The notes under the pieces are model-generated. The model was given only the letters and a program-made list of their open reading frames with translations. It searched no databases and was not told the DNA's origin. Shown piece by piece: positions 23,776-32,271 of a stretch of 64,000 nt of DNA. The stretch lies in assembly GCF_030643825.1 (NCBI RefSeq), contig NZ_CP101717.1:3307673-3371672 (forward strand). Reading direction: 5' to 3'. Numbering within the stretch: the first letter of the stretch is position 1; every line of letters starts with the position of its first letter. This DNA comes from Salinispirillum sp. LH 10-3-1. Lineage in GTDB: Bacteria > Pseudomonadota > Gammaproteobacteria > Pseudomonadales > Natronospirillaceae. Made by a program: the position numbers and the translations under genes.

Positions 23776-25068
23776 TTAGGTATTGAACTCCAAACGCATG
23801 TGGAGCGGAAAGGCTTCGTCAGACTGCAAGAGCTCGCCGGGTGCACGGCGCAAGCCTGGTTGCTGCAACAATGGCAGCACGATGGCGGCCATTTGGATAT
23901 CGTTGATGTACTGCCCAAAACACGCGTGCAAACCCAGACCGTAGTCCAGATAAACGTGGGCGGGCCGGCTTGGTTCAAATTTACCAGGGCGTTTGACTAC
24001 GCGTCGATCCCACATGGCCGACTGCGTGACCGCCAGTACGCGCTGCCCCGCTTTGATTTTCGTGCTGCGCCAAGCGCCGGTACGAATGGTCACGTCATGA
24101 CGGGCCACACGATAGATGCCCGGCGCAAACGGGTTGTGCCGCAACGCTTCACGAATGACGCTGTTCAGGCGCGGCAGGTCCTCATCTAAGGCTGCACCCT
24201 GTGCCAGTGCGAGCGCCTCAGGATGATCCAGCAAGAAGTCCAACGCCAAAGCAATACTCTTCGCGGTCGGCGTAATGGCGCCGACAATAATGCCCATAAG
24301 ATTGTTACGTATACTTTCAACCGACAAGTTCGGCTGCCCACTTAGGTGCAGACTGAGTAAGCGACCAATTACGTCGTCGTCCAACTGACGAGTTTTGAGC
24401 CGCTGCTCAATTAAGCCATCTAAATAGGCACGGAACAACGTCGCGTCTTGAATCGCTTGGCGCTCTTTGTCGGCAGATATACCGGGCACAAACAAATAGT
24501 GAAACAGACTGTGCGCCCAATCACTCAGTTGCCGCTCTTCCAAGCCACTTAAACCCAAGTACTCGATCATTAGCCGAGCAGGCAACAGACGCGCCAAATC
24601 TGCCACCAGGTCCACTTCACCAGCCGACTCGACCACGGCTTGGCGAGCAGCGTTCAATAGAAGCGGGCGAATACGATGTTCTAGATCGTCACGGCGCATA
24701 GCCAGACGCATTTGTGCGATGTCGCTTTCGTAGCGCGGTGAATTGCGCATGCCAAGGAAAAACTGACCATTATTGGTGACCACACTGACCCGACGGACAT
24801 AGGGCACATCAAAATCATCGTGCCGACGCAGAATTTCTTCAACGTCTTGGTAACGGGTAACAACAACGAGATCTGAGGTTATCCAGACCGGACGAAAAGT
24901 ACGCAAAAATGCATACCAAAGGTGCGGCTTGCGACCTTTTAAAAATGGCAGACGCCCAATAGCAGGCTCTGGATTGTTGGCGTGTTCCATGACGGAAATG
25001 TGCGTCAAGTCTGGATGCTCCCTTGACCCTGTGGTCACATCAAAAATGAAGTGTTTACGCTGCTTCAC
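23776..25068 (-). CDS. Cytochrome P450 with atypical oxygen-activation motif
   Basis: A soluble 430-residue bacterial P450. The K-helix ExxR is REALR, and the heme-thiolate loop reads YGLGLHACFG (near residue 380) with the Cys ligand present. In the I-helix the usual (A/G)Gx(D/E)T(T/S) reads VGAITPT, so the acidic residue is Ile and the following position is Pro. That departure is seen in P450s that use peroxides or rearrange hydroperoxides rather than activate O2. No ferredoxin or reductase gene is near; instead a peroxidase is in the same operon. The GTG start at 25068 is 17 bases from AAGGAG, rather far; an ATG at 24990 is an alternative. Confidence 0.9.
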   Translation of the reverse strand: MKQRKHFIFDVTTGSREHPDLTHISVMEHANNPEPAIGRLPFLKGRKPHLWYAFLRTFRPVWITSDLVVVTRYQDVEEILRRHDDFDVPYVRRVSVVTNNGQFFLGMRNSPRYESDIAQMRLAMRRDDLEHRIRPLLLNAARQAVVESAGEVDLVADLARLLPARLMIEYLGLSGLEERQLSDWAHSLFHYLFVPGISADKERQAIQDATLFRAYLDGLIEQRLKTRQLDDDVIGRLLSLHLSGQPNLSVESIRNNLMGIIVGAITPTAKSIALALDFLLDHPEALALAQGAALDEDLPRLNSVIREALRHNPFAPGIYRVARHDVTIRTGAWRSTKIKAGQRVLAVTQSAMWDRRVVKRPGKFEPSRPAHVYLDYGLGLHACFGQYINDIQMAAIVLPLLQQPGLRRAPGELLQSDEAFPLHMRLEFNT

Positions 25069-25137
25069 TGAGGTGGCGCTTAAAACTCCTTAATCACACC
25101 GCAGATCACTTACTGTAGCGATATTCTCACCTTGCCA

Positions 25138-25167
25138 CAATGACCAATATTCATTGATTAACGTTAA
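25138..25167. promoter_or_regulatory. Palindromes between the P450 operon and the XRE regulator
   Basis: CAATGA (25138-25143) and TCATTG (25151-25156) form an inverted repeat, followed at once by the perfect palindrome TTAACGTTAA (25158-25167). The pair sits in the divergent intergenic region and is a candidate operator for the neighbouring XRE regulator. Confidence 0.4.
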
Positions 25168-25298
25168 AAATAGGCCATTATGTGCGCTGTGTCGCATGAT
25201 TTTCTTCGGCCTTTGTGCCAACCCCACCAGCAACGACTCTTTTTATCGAGCCTTCGAATGCGGTATCGTAGGGCGTGGCAGACTAAGAGGAGCACCGT

Positions 25299-25757
25299 AT
25301 GACCATCAACGCCCAGACCACGGACACTGCTTTTCAGGCCCGTTTACAGTCGTTGATTGGCGAGCAAAGCACCAGCGCTTTTGCCCGTAAGGTGGGCCTG
25401 AGTGAAAGTCTGATTCGCAAATACCTCGCCGGTTCGGAACCCAGCCTCAGCAAAGCCAATCAGATTGCTCAGCGCGCCAATGTATCGCTGGAATGGTTGG
25501 CTACCGGGCAGGGCTATTTGTACCGCCAAGCCGAAGTGGTTGATATGAAAGCCTTGGACATGGCGATGACCGTCACCCGCGACATTTTACAGCTGGACCG
25601 CGTGTCGACCGACAGCGAAAAAGAGATGAAAGTGATGGTCGCGGTCTACCAACACCTGCGCGCCACCAAGCGCCCCGACGGCTACTTGGAACCGCGTGAG
25701 GCACTGAAATTTGGCGAGTTTGTGGCCGGACATTGTGACGATGCGCAGTCCTCGTAA
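25299..25757 (+). CDS. XRE-type (phage CI-like) transcriptional regulator
   Basis: A 152-residue DNA-binding protein. The N-terminal helix-turn-helix covers about residues 25-70 (FARKVGLSESLIRKYLAG, then KANQIAQRANVSLEWLATGQG), in the style of phage CI/Mu C repressor heads. The C-terminal half is helical with no peptidase motif, so it is not a LexA-like self-cleaving repressor. AGAGGAGC gives a strong ribosome site. It diverges from the P450-DyP operon with two palindromes between, which makes it the natural candidate regulator of that operon, though this is not shown. Confidence 0.85.
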   Translation: MTINAQTTDTAFQARLQSLIGEQSTSAFARKVGLSESLIRKYLAGSEPSLSKANQIAQRANVSLEWLATGQGYLYRQAEVVDMKALDMAMTVTRDILQLDRVSTDSEKEMKVMVAVYQHLRATKRPDGYLEPREALKFGEFVAGHCDDAQSS

Positions 25758-25910
25758 CGACCATCGGTCGTGATGGCCTTTTACACTATTCGGCATGGGT
25801 TTTCGGGGCATGCCTCCCGCACTCAACGGCAGGCCGCGAAGGCGCGCTTTGAGGCATACACCCTACGCCCTTGCCTCAGCAATGGTGCGCAACAAGCGGA
25901 TTAAATATAC

Positions 25911-26222
25911 CTAACGGTTGATCCAGATAAACACCGACGGCACCCAAACCAACACCAGCAACACGATATTGGTCCAGTCGGCCCGCGCCGCCCACGTGGC
26001 CTGCGCTTGCTGCGCGGCAGGAAAACGCGCCCGATTCTCCTTCACCCAGCTGTAACGCAACGGCTCGGCCACCGCTGCCAACTCTCCCTGCCAGTCTGGA
26101 TGATTACTGGCCCAATGAATCACCCGACGCTTGTTCAAGGTCGACACCGTCATGCATACCCAGAACAGGAACAACATCGCAAACCAAACCACCAAAGCCA
26201 CAGTGAACACAGAACACCTCAT
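25911..26222 (-). CDS. Small membrane protein of unknown function
   Basis: 103 residues with one hydrophobic span at each end (FTVALVVWFAMLFLFWVC and NIVLLVLVWVPSVFIWI). The soluble middle is rich in Trp, Arg and Ala and is probably cytoplasmic or periplasmic as a hairpin. The start may be the GTG at 26210, which has GAGG six bases upstream. I recognise no family. It stands alone between the XRE regulator and the CPBP protease gene. Confidence 0.6.
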   Translation of the reverse strand: MRCSVFTVALVVWFAMLFLFWVCMTVSTLNKRRVIHWASNHPDWQGELAAVAEPLRYSWVKENRARFPAAQQAQATWAARADWTNIVLLVLVWVPSVFIWINR

Positions 26223-26412
26223 TAATATCTTATTGTTTTATAGGGGCATGGTCGCACAAGCATTGGCACCGTGCTAGATGAGCTGACGTTGATGCATAAA
26301 GTCCAATCAGAGGCGACAGAAACCGACGCTCTGCGCCCGGGTTTGGTATGCTTACTCTAAGGCCTCACGAGCGAGCCTTAAACACTCGCCCATCAACAGA
26401 CAAGTTTTATTC

Positions 26413-26865
26413 ATGGCAGAAGAAACCCTCAATCCACGCTGGTCAGTGCGGGCTGTGATCACGGACCCGTGGTTGTATGTGGCATTGAGTTTGGCCTTGC
26501 CTGCCTTGTTTGTGATGCAACTGTTGCAGGCTCCAGATGCGCTAGCCGGCGGCTCCGATTGGCGGCATGTGTTGCTGCTGGTGCTGATCTTTCCGGTGTT
26601 GGAAGAGCTGTGCTTTCGCGGCTGGATACAGCCGACCCTCAGTGAATGGCTACCGCATCGCTGGGGGCCGCTCACCTTGGCCAGCCTGCTTACCAGTGTG
26701 CTGTTTGCCGCGGCTCACACCGTGCACCTGCCCCTTGCGGCAGCGGTGCTGGTGTTTTTTCCGTCATTGGTGTTCGGCGGTCTGCGCGACCGCCACCACC
26801 GAGTGCTCGGGGCTACGCTGGTTCATTCAGCGTACAACGCGGTGTTCGTCTTGATTTTCTTCTGA
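26413..26865 (+). CDS. CPBP-family glutamic intramembrane protease, sorting-system type
   Basis: A 150-residue membrane protein with about four hydrophobic spans. The family's catalytic motifs are all present: EELCFRG (EExxxR), FAAAH (FxxxH) and HSAYN (HxxxN). It is short for a CPBP protease, as are the dedicated processing enzymes of C-terminal sorting systems (for example the MrtJ/JDVT-CTERM or myxosortase types). Its 3' end overlaps by 53 bases the end of the convergent gene for a secreted metalloprotease bearing a matching C-terminal tail, which is its likely substrate. The assignment to the JDVT-CTERM type is from memory of the family and needs a profile match. Confidence 0.85.
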   Translation: MAEETLNPRWSVRAVITDPWLYVALSLALPALFVMQLLQAPDALAGGSDWRHVLLLVLIFPVLEELCFRGWIQPTLSEWLPHRWGPLTLASLLTSVLFAAAHTVHLPLAAAVLVFFPSLVFGGLRDRHHRVLGATLVHSAYNAVFVLIFF

Positions 26866-29545
26866 ACAAACCCAACACCCCGCCCAAAAACAATAGGAGC
26901 AACACCGGGTCAAAGCCGGAACTGCCGTCGCCCATAGAGCAGCCACCGAAAAAGGTTGGCGGTAACGGTTCCTCGTCATTGCTCGTGTCATCAGTGCCGC
27001 CCACCGCGCAGGCTAAGGTGCGCACCGTGCGTGCATTGCCCTGCACTGACCGCGAGGCATCGTTCACTGCCTGGCCCTGAACCGAGTAAACGGTGCCGCA
27101 GGTCAGGCCGGTAACGGTAAACGTTGCGGTCACTGTACCGGTGCCAGCACCGACAGCCTGGCGGAGGGCTTGACCACTGTGCAGCAGCTCAGCGGTAGTG
27201 GCGCGCCCGGCTGGGTTGATCCGTAGGGTCACCCGAAAGCTGGTCTGTGTCAGTTCGCTGACCGCCGTATTCAGCAGCTTCGGTGTCGTGGGTGTCAGGT
27301 TCAGCGTCAGGCCGGTTCTATCACCGGCGCGCACGGCCAAGCCGTCAACGATTGCGGCCGGTTCATAACCGGGACTGACCAACGTCAGAGGCCCCCACCG
27401 GTACAGTGCGTCCAGGCCGGTAAAGGCAAACGGCGCCCGCCCAGCTCCGGAAACGTTCACGTCTGCAATCATGGTAGCCGTAGACCCGGCAGAACGCAGT
27501 GATAGCGCTAGGGTCTCATCCGACGCAACGGCACCGACGAGTTCACCCTGCAAGGATCGCTTCGCACCACTGGCCGTAATGACACAGCCGGCGCCACTGT
27601 CAATACAACCCGAATCAGCGAGAGGCATGATGGCGGTATCGACACCCTCACCGGAAACCCGGTAGAACGCCACCGGCGTCTGTTCATGAGGAACCTCCAG
27701 CGAGAAGCGCCCGTTGCCATCCGTGGTGACTTGGCCGCGCACGTCAGAGCCGCCTGCGTCAGTACTGAAAGACACATTCACCGCTGAGACCGGTTCGCCA
27801 CGCTGGTTTACAATCTGCCCGGATATACGAGTGGGCACGTCGCCCGTCCGCACGTCGGCCAGCATGGCCTGACCCACGGCCCAAACATCTTCTACGCCAT
27901 TACCGTTCCACTCCCAAGTCACGGTGTTGGTGCCGGCAGGTATCGCAACCTGAAGGTTCTGCCAGTCGCCATTCAGGTCCTGAAAGCTCTGCATTTTCAC
28001 GCCATCGGCCAACACATGGAGCACACCCTGCGCCGTGCCGGACCAGGCTTTGGCGGCAAACTGCAGTGTGGTATCCGTGCGGTGGTGGTGTTGCCATACC
28101 AGTTCCGTGTACTCATCTCCAAATACCGGGCCACTCAACACTGTCGGTGCATTGTTGCGGGGTTGTCTGTTTTGCGCCACCCATACGGTACTGCCTAGGG
28201 TGCTGACTGTGCCGGTGTTCAGACCGAGCGCTGTGCTAAGGCTAGCCGGCTGCGAGCGCCAGCGCTCTACGAAGGGCAGATAGCGCCGCAGCACCTCGGC
28301 ATTATTGGCCAGGTTCGGGACACCTGTAGGTAATTGGGACACCGGATCAAGGATGTCCGGGTCGGAAAACTGATACAGCGAGCGACAGCGCCAGTTACAG
28401 CTGCTGCCATAGGCCATGATGGTGGTGAATTCGTTTGCTCTAAAATGTCCCCACGCGAAGGGTTCAATAGCCTGAACGGGGGTGCCGCTGGAGTTATTGC
28501 GGGGCGAGGCAACATCGTCGTGATAAAGGCCCATGTTGTGGCCCAGCTCATGGGCCAGCGTAGAACCCACCACGCACCGACCGCTGACCCAAGTATAGGG
28601 CCAGAGGAAGTTGCTGGAATACGTTGTAGACATGTACCCCAGTCCACAATATTCAGCACGTGAGGTGACCAGTGAGACAAAATCCGCCGAATACCGTTCA
28701 CGCAGATCATTGGCTTGCGCGTCGGTACGCAGATTATCCAGATCAGCGTTTGCGCTTGAGGCCACGTTGAAGCCTGCTGGGAAAAGCCCCACTAGGCGCA
28801 CCCGGCCATCGACATTGCTGTCGACGAGCGCCGTGTTCATGATGTCCACGGCGTTACGGATGCCCAGACGCAAGGCTGCCTCGTCGTCGTACTCTACGAG
28901 GTCCCTATAAGCGTCTTCGGTGTAGAACAGCACGATATCCAGCACCTTGGTACCAGATGCCTCACCCGGCTCAGGTTCTGCCATGAGGTCGACCTGGTTT
29001 TCCAACGCTGCAAAAGACAATGGCTCGATAAGAGGACCACCCGGCGGGTGCTGCGGTGGTAATGTGCTGGGGTCAATGCGATCCAGCCAAGTCTGACCAT
29101 TGCGGCTGGTGGACAGCACGTAGTGATCGCCCTCTATCTGAAAGCTGCCACTGACGCGCTCACCCATGATTGTCAGTGTCGCCGAGCCTTCCTGACCGTC
29201 GCGGTCGCGCACACGGCCACGCCACGTGAAATCACGCCCGGTGCCTTCCTCCACACCCCCGATAAACTGTACGTCATGGCCGGTTCCCAGACTGGCCGCC
29301 ACTCTACGCTGGCCGCGCAGCAGGTCTGGGCTGAAAACAATCGGGCGGCGATCCACAACGTGGTCCGGGCGAGCCCCATGCTCGACCCCTTCGCCAAGCG
29401 ACAGGACTCTGGATTCTGAAGGTTGGACATTGTCGATGACAGTACCAGTGTCGCTGGCGGTGACTGTAGCGGCACTGCCGATGAAACAGGCCAGGCACAC
29501 CATGGCCAGGAGCGGGGAACGGGCGTCAGATGTTCGTGACGTCAT
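26813..29545 (-). CDS. Secreted M12B-like zinc metalloprotease with C-terminal sorting tail
   Basis: 910 residues in several parts. There is a signal peptide (ending near ATVTASDT) and a propeptide region to about residue 190 containing FTWRGRVRD and GERVSGSFQIEGDHYVL. The reprolysin-like catalytic domain has the zinc site HELGHNMGLYHD (near residue 335) and Met-turn IMAYGSS. After it come a beta-rich region, a carboxypeptidase-regulatory-like domain (ISGQIVNQRGEPVSAVNVSF) and a fibronectin-like domain (near TTAELLHSGQALRQAVGAGT). The end is GGCSMGDGSSGFDPV, a hydrophobic span and RRKSRR, a cleavable membrane-sorting tail. AGAGG lies nine bases before the ATG. It should be anchored or released at the cell surface after processing by the neighbouring CPBP protease. 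Confidence 0.9.
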   Translation of the reverse strand: MTSRTSDARSPLLAMVCLACFIGSAATVTASDTGTVIDNVQPSESRVLSLGEGVEHGARPDHVVDRRPIVFSPDLLRGQRRVAASLGTGHDVQFIGGVEEGTGRDFTWRGRVRDRDGQEGSATLTIMGERVSGSFQIEGDHYVLSTSRNGQTWLDRIDPSTLPPQHPPGGPLIEPLSFAALENQVDLMAEPEPGEASGTKVLDIVLFYTEDAYRDLVEYDDEAALRLGIRNAVDIMNTALVDSNVDGRVRLVGLFPAGFNVASSANADLDNLRTDAQANDLRERYSADFVSLVTSRAEYCGLGYMSTTYSSNFLWPYTWVSGRCVVGSTLAHELGHNMGLYHDDVASPRNNSSGTPVQAIEPFAWGHFRANEFTTIMAYGSSCNWRCRSLYQFSDPDILDPVSQLPTGVPNLANNAEVLRRYLPFVERWRSQPASLSTALGLNTGTVSTLGSTVWVAQNRQPRNNAPTVLSGPVFGDEYTELVWQHHHRTDTTLQFAAKAWSGTAQGVLHVLADGVKMQSFQDLNGDWQNLQVAIPAGTNTVTWEWNGNGVEDVWAVGQAMLADVRTGDVPTRISGQIVNQRGEPVSAVNVSFSTDAGGSDVRGQVTTDGNGRFSLEVPHEQTPVAFYRVSGEGVDTAIMPLADSGCIDSGAGCVITASGAKRSLQGELVGAVASDETLALSLRSAGSTATMIADVNVSGAGRAPFAFTGLDALYRWGPLTLVSPGYEPAAIVDGLAVRAGDRTGLTLNLTPTTPKLLNTAVSELTQTSFRVTLRINPAGRATTAELLHSGQALRQAVGAGTGTVTATFTVTGLTCGTVYSVQGQAVNDASRSVQGNARTVRTLACAVGGTDDTSNDEEPLPPTFFGGCSMGDGSSGFDPVLLLLFLGGVLGLFRRKSRRTPRCTLNEPA

Positions 29546-29613
29546 GAAGTGAAGCCTCTACTGCTAAAAAACATTAATAAATCCCTTGTGAAGCATGTAA
29601 CTGAAAATGGCCT

Positions 29614-30147
29614 CTACTCTGGTGCCAGTAGAGTCGGTGATTCCTTTGGTAGCGGCGTGTCATCAGCCCACAAAACCACGACGCCGTCTTGGCGTGTGAT
29701 TAAACTGTAACGCTGGTTGTTAACGGTAAAACTCGCCGCCAAGCGCTGACCGGCGCGCGACAGCGTCAGGCTGGTTACGTGAAGGTTGTCCTGCAACAGC
29801 TGACCGCGCCAGACCGTGGGCGGCTCGCCTTCGGTGCCATTGACGGCAAAGGCCAGCACTGTGTCGTCAGGCAGGCGCAAAAAGTCGTCAATGCGGTCCG
29901 AAGCGCGAGCGGCATACAACCGGTGGAAATCCACGTGCACCGGCCAGCCTCGGGCCGTGAAGTCGGGTCGTTCTTCTATCGTCGGGTCACCGTAAGTAGC
30001 CAGCACAGCGCCAGCCGGTGGACTGCCGGGTGCCGGTGCGGCACTGCAGGCCACCAGCACAAGCCACGCACACAATAACCCTCCCCAGCGAGGTACGCTG
30101 AGGAGCCATTCGGACGACAGAGAATAATTGAGCCAGCGGAAATACAT
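29614..30147 (-). CDS. Propeptide-like lipoprotein next to the metalloprotease
   Basis: A 177-residue lipoprotein whose signal sequence ends in the lipobox LVAC. The mature part aligns by eye with the propeptide of the downstream metalloprotease. TVWRGQLLQDN corresponds to FTWRGRVRDRD, GQRLAASFTVNNQRYSLITR to GERVSGSFQIEGDHYVLSTS, and DDTPLP to DPSTLP. A free-standing, membrane-tethered copy of a protease propeptide would be expected to inhibit or help fold the enzyme. The ATG at 30147 is chosen as it gives a plausible (if long) lipoprotein signal; no good ribosome site is visible. The gene ends 68 bases before the protease start, in the same direction. Confidence 0.7.
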   Translation of the reverse strand: MYFRWLNYSLSSEWLLSVPRWGGLLCAWLVLVACSAAPAPGSPPAGAVLATYGDPTIEERPDFTARGWPVHVDFHRLYAARASDRIDDFLRLPDDTVLAFAVNGTEGEPPTVWRGQLLQDNLHVTSLTLSRAGQRLAASFTVNNQRYSLITRQDGVVVLWADDTPLPKESPTLLAPE

Positions 30148-30290
30148 AGTTGCCGATACTACATCGCAAAGGGGGACCACCGGCATTACATTCAGGCAAA
30201 ACTGATAACCGGCGCACAAGTTTTATGCCGAAATGTGAACTGTGCGAATAAACAATGCCTTCCTCGCTTCCTTGAGGCAGGCAACCCTAG

Positions 30291-30659
30291 CTACTGACTT
30301 TGGTTGAGGCCAAGCTCCCGTTGTAGTTTTTTCGTTAACCCTAAAGACACCAAGCGATGAGACTCTTTGAGGTAGTATTCAAGCAGCTCTTGCCCACCTT
30401 CGGGTACTTCGTATTGCTGAATCCACTTAAAGCCTCGAGACGCCAAATAGGGGGCAGGGCGGTATCCCGGTTCATCGCGCAAAATCTCGAAATCCAACTC
30501 CGACGTTTTAAAGGAAAAGGCTGGCTGATCGGACTTTTCCCAACCGCCAATGGCAAATACTTTTCCGCCTACCTTCCACACATGAGCACCACCCCACTGA
30601 ACAACGTAGGTTGTGGCCGGAAGTGAACGACAAAAATCATTGTATTCATCGAACGTCAT
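30291..30659 (-). CDS. MmcQ/YjbR family protein
   Basis: A 122-residue cytoplasmic protein of the MmcQ/YjbR fold (double-wing, CyaY-like). Matching features are FNDFCRSLPAT-like start MTFDEYNDFCRSLPATTY, WGGAHVWKVGGKVFAIGGW, FKTSELDFEILRDEPGYRPAPYLA and the C-terminal LLEYYLKESHRLV helix. The molecular function of this family is unsettled (proposed DNA binding). The start at 30659 is fixed by AAAGGAG; the longer frame upstream is not coding. It stands alone between the metalloprotease genes and the urea cluster. Confidence 0.88.
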   Translation of the reverse strand: MTFDEYNDFCRSLPATTYVVQWGGAHVWKVGGKVFAIGGWEKSDQPAFSFKTSELDFEILRDEPGYRPAPYLASRGFKWIQQYEVPEGGQELLEYYLKESHRLVSLGLTKKLQRELGLNQSQ

Positions 30660-30798
30660 ACTGATGCTCCTTTGCCCTGTAGTTTCGGCGTCATGCAGGT
30701 TTTTCGTCATCGTCACGCTTACCGTAATGGCTGTTGGCAAAACAACCCGTAATACAGTTAACGAGAGCGCCCGTGCGGAGAGCATAGCTTGCGATCAC

Positions 30799-31509
30799 TC
30801 AAACCATCATCGCCTGCTTCACTGCCTCAGCGTCCATACTACTCCGATCCCCACTCAACACTATCTCTCCTCTGTCCATCACGGCCCAGTCGTCGGCGAG
30901 GGCGTGGGCGAAGTCGAAGTACTGTTCCACCAGCAATATTGCCATGTCACCTTGGCGGCGCAGGTGTTCAATCACGGCTTGTATGTCTTTGATGATGGAA
31001 GGCTGAATGCCTTCGGTGGGTTCGTCCAATATCAACAGTTTTGGGCGTGTCACTAATGCGCGGGCAATGGCGAGTTGCTGCTGTTGGCCGCCGCTAAGGT
31101 CGCCGCCGCGGCGTTTTAGCATGGTGCGCAGTACGGGAAAGAGGTCGTAGATTTCACCGGGTACGGAGCGTTGTTCGCGGGGTAATACGGCAAAGCCGGT
31201 TTGCAGGTTTTCTAAAACGGTGAGCTGGCTGAAGATTTCGCGCCCTTGCGGTACGTAGGCTATGCCGCGTTGCGCCCGTGCTTGCGGGGGCAGTCGGGCG
31301 ATGTCTTCACCTTGCCAGGTGATCTGCCCGGCGGAGGGTAAGTGACGCCCTGAAATAGCACGCAACAGGGAGGTTTTACCCACGCCGTTGCGGCCCAGTA
31401 AACAGGTCACGCGGCCAACCTGTGCGGTAATGCCCACGCCGTACAGGGCTTGGCTGGCGCCGTAGCGCAGTTCAATGTTGGTGGCGGCCAATGCGGTGTT
31501 GGTGTCCAT
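30799..31509 (-). CDS. urtE: Urea ABC transporter ATP-binding protein UrtE
   Basis: A 236-residue LivF-type ATPase, second of the two nucleotide-binding subunits of the urea importer. It has Walker A GRNGVGKT, signature LSGGQQQQLAIARAL, Walker B LLILDEPTEGIQPSIIKDI and switch LVEQYFDFA. The EGIQPSII wording separates UrtE from leucine-type LivF. It starts three bases after the urtD stop and is the last gene of the cluster; no obvious terminator hairpin follows. Confidence 0.94.
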   Translation of the reverse strand: MDTNTALAATNIELRYGASQALYGVGITAQVGRVTCLLGRNGVGKTSLLRAISGRHLPSAGQITWQGEDIARLPPQARAQRGIAYVPQGREIFSQLTVLENLQTGFAVLPREQRSVPGEIYDLFPVLRTMLKRRGGDLSGGQQQQLAIARALVTRPKLLILDEPTEGIQPSIIKDIQAVIEHLRRQGDMAILLVEQYFDFAHALADDWAVMDRGEIVLSGDRSSMDAEAVKQAMMV

Positions 31510-31512
31510 GCG

Positions 31513-32271
31513 CTACCTCCCTAGGTAAACGTCGATGACCTGTTGATTTTGTTGCACGGTATCCAGCGAGCCTTCGGCCAACACGCGGCCTTCGTGCAAC
31601 ACCGTAACCTTGGTGTTCAGGGCGCGAATGAAGTCCATGTCGTGCTCAACCACCACGACAGTGCGCGTTTTATTGATTTCTTTCAGCAGTTCGGCGGTGC
31701 GCATGGTTTCTTCGTCGGTCATCCCGGCGGCGGGTTCGTCCACTAGCAATAACTTGGGTTCACTGATCAGCAACATACCGATTTCCAGCCATTGCTTTTG
31801 TCCGTGCGAGAGTGCGCCGGATTGGCTGTAGCGCTGCTCGGTCAGTCGTATAAGCTCCAGTATTTCGTCGATGCGCGCCTGTTCGTCTGCATTCAATCGG
31901 TGCGTCAGCGCGGCGAATACGCCGCGTTTTCCGGCTAGGGCGAGTTCGAGGTTTTCAAACACGGTCAGCGGTTCAATCACTGTGGGTTTTTGGAATTTAC
32001 GTCCGATGCCTAAGTTGGCGATGGCGGCTTCGTCGTGCTTGGTCAGATCAACCGTTTGGTTGAACAATACCGTGCCGGAATCCGGGCGGGTTTTGCCGGT
32101 GATGACGTCCATCATGGTGGTTTTACCCGCGCCATTAGGCCCAATAATGGCGCGCATTTCACCGGATTTAACCAGTATCGACAGGCTGTTTAAGGCTTTA
32201 AAGCCGTCGAAACTCACCGACACGCCGTCGACGTACAGCAGGTAGTCTTGCGGAATGTGTTTAGGGTTCAT
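31513..32271 (-). CDS. urtD: Urea ABC transporter ATP-binding protein UrtD
   Basis: A 252-residue LivG-type ATPase of the urea importer. It has Walker A GPNGAGKTT, the UrtD-typical segment LGIGRKFQKPTVIEPLTVFE, signature LSHGQKQWLEIGMLL, Walker B LLLVDEPAAGMTDEET and VEHDMDFI. Its start overlaps the urtC stop by four bases. With UrtE it energises the UrtBC channel. Confidence 0.94.
   Translation of the reverse strand: MNPKHIPQDYLLYVDGVSVSFDGFKALNSLSILVKSGEMRAIIGPNGAGKTTMMDVITGKTRPDSGTVLFNQTVDLTKHDEAAIANLGIGRKFQKPTVIEPLTVFENLELALAGKRGVFAALTHRLNADEQARIDEILELIRLTEQRYSQSGALSHGQKQWLEIGMLLISEPKLLLVDEPAAGMTDEETMRTAELLKEINKTRTVVVVEHDMDFIRALNTKVTVLHEGRVLAEGSLDTVQQNQQVIDVYLGR

Noticed and set aside
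25299-25757. Phage origin suggested by the CI-like regulator
   Set aside because: No other phage gene is near and the regulator lacks a self-cleavage domain, so it is more likely a local host regulator.
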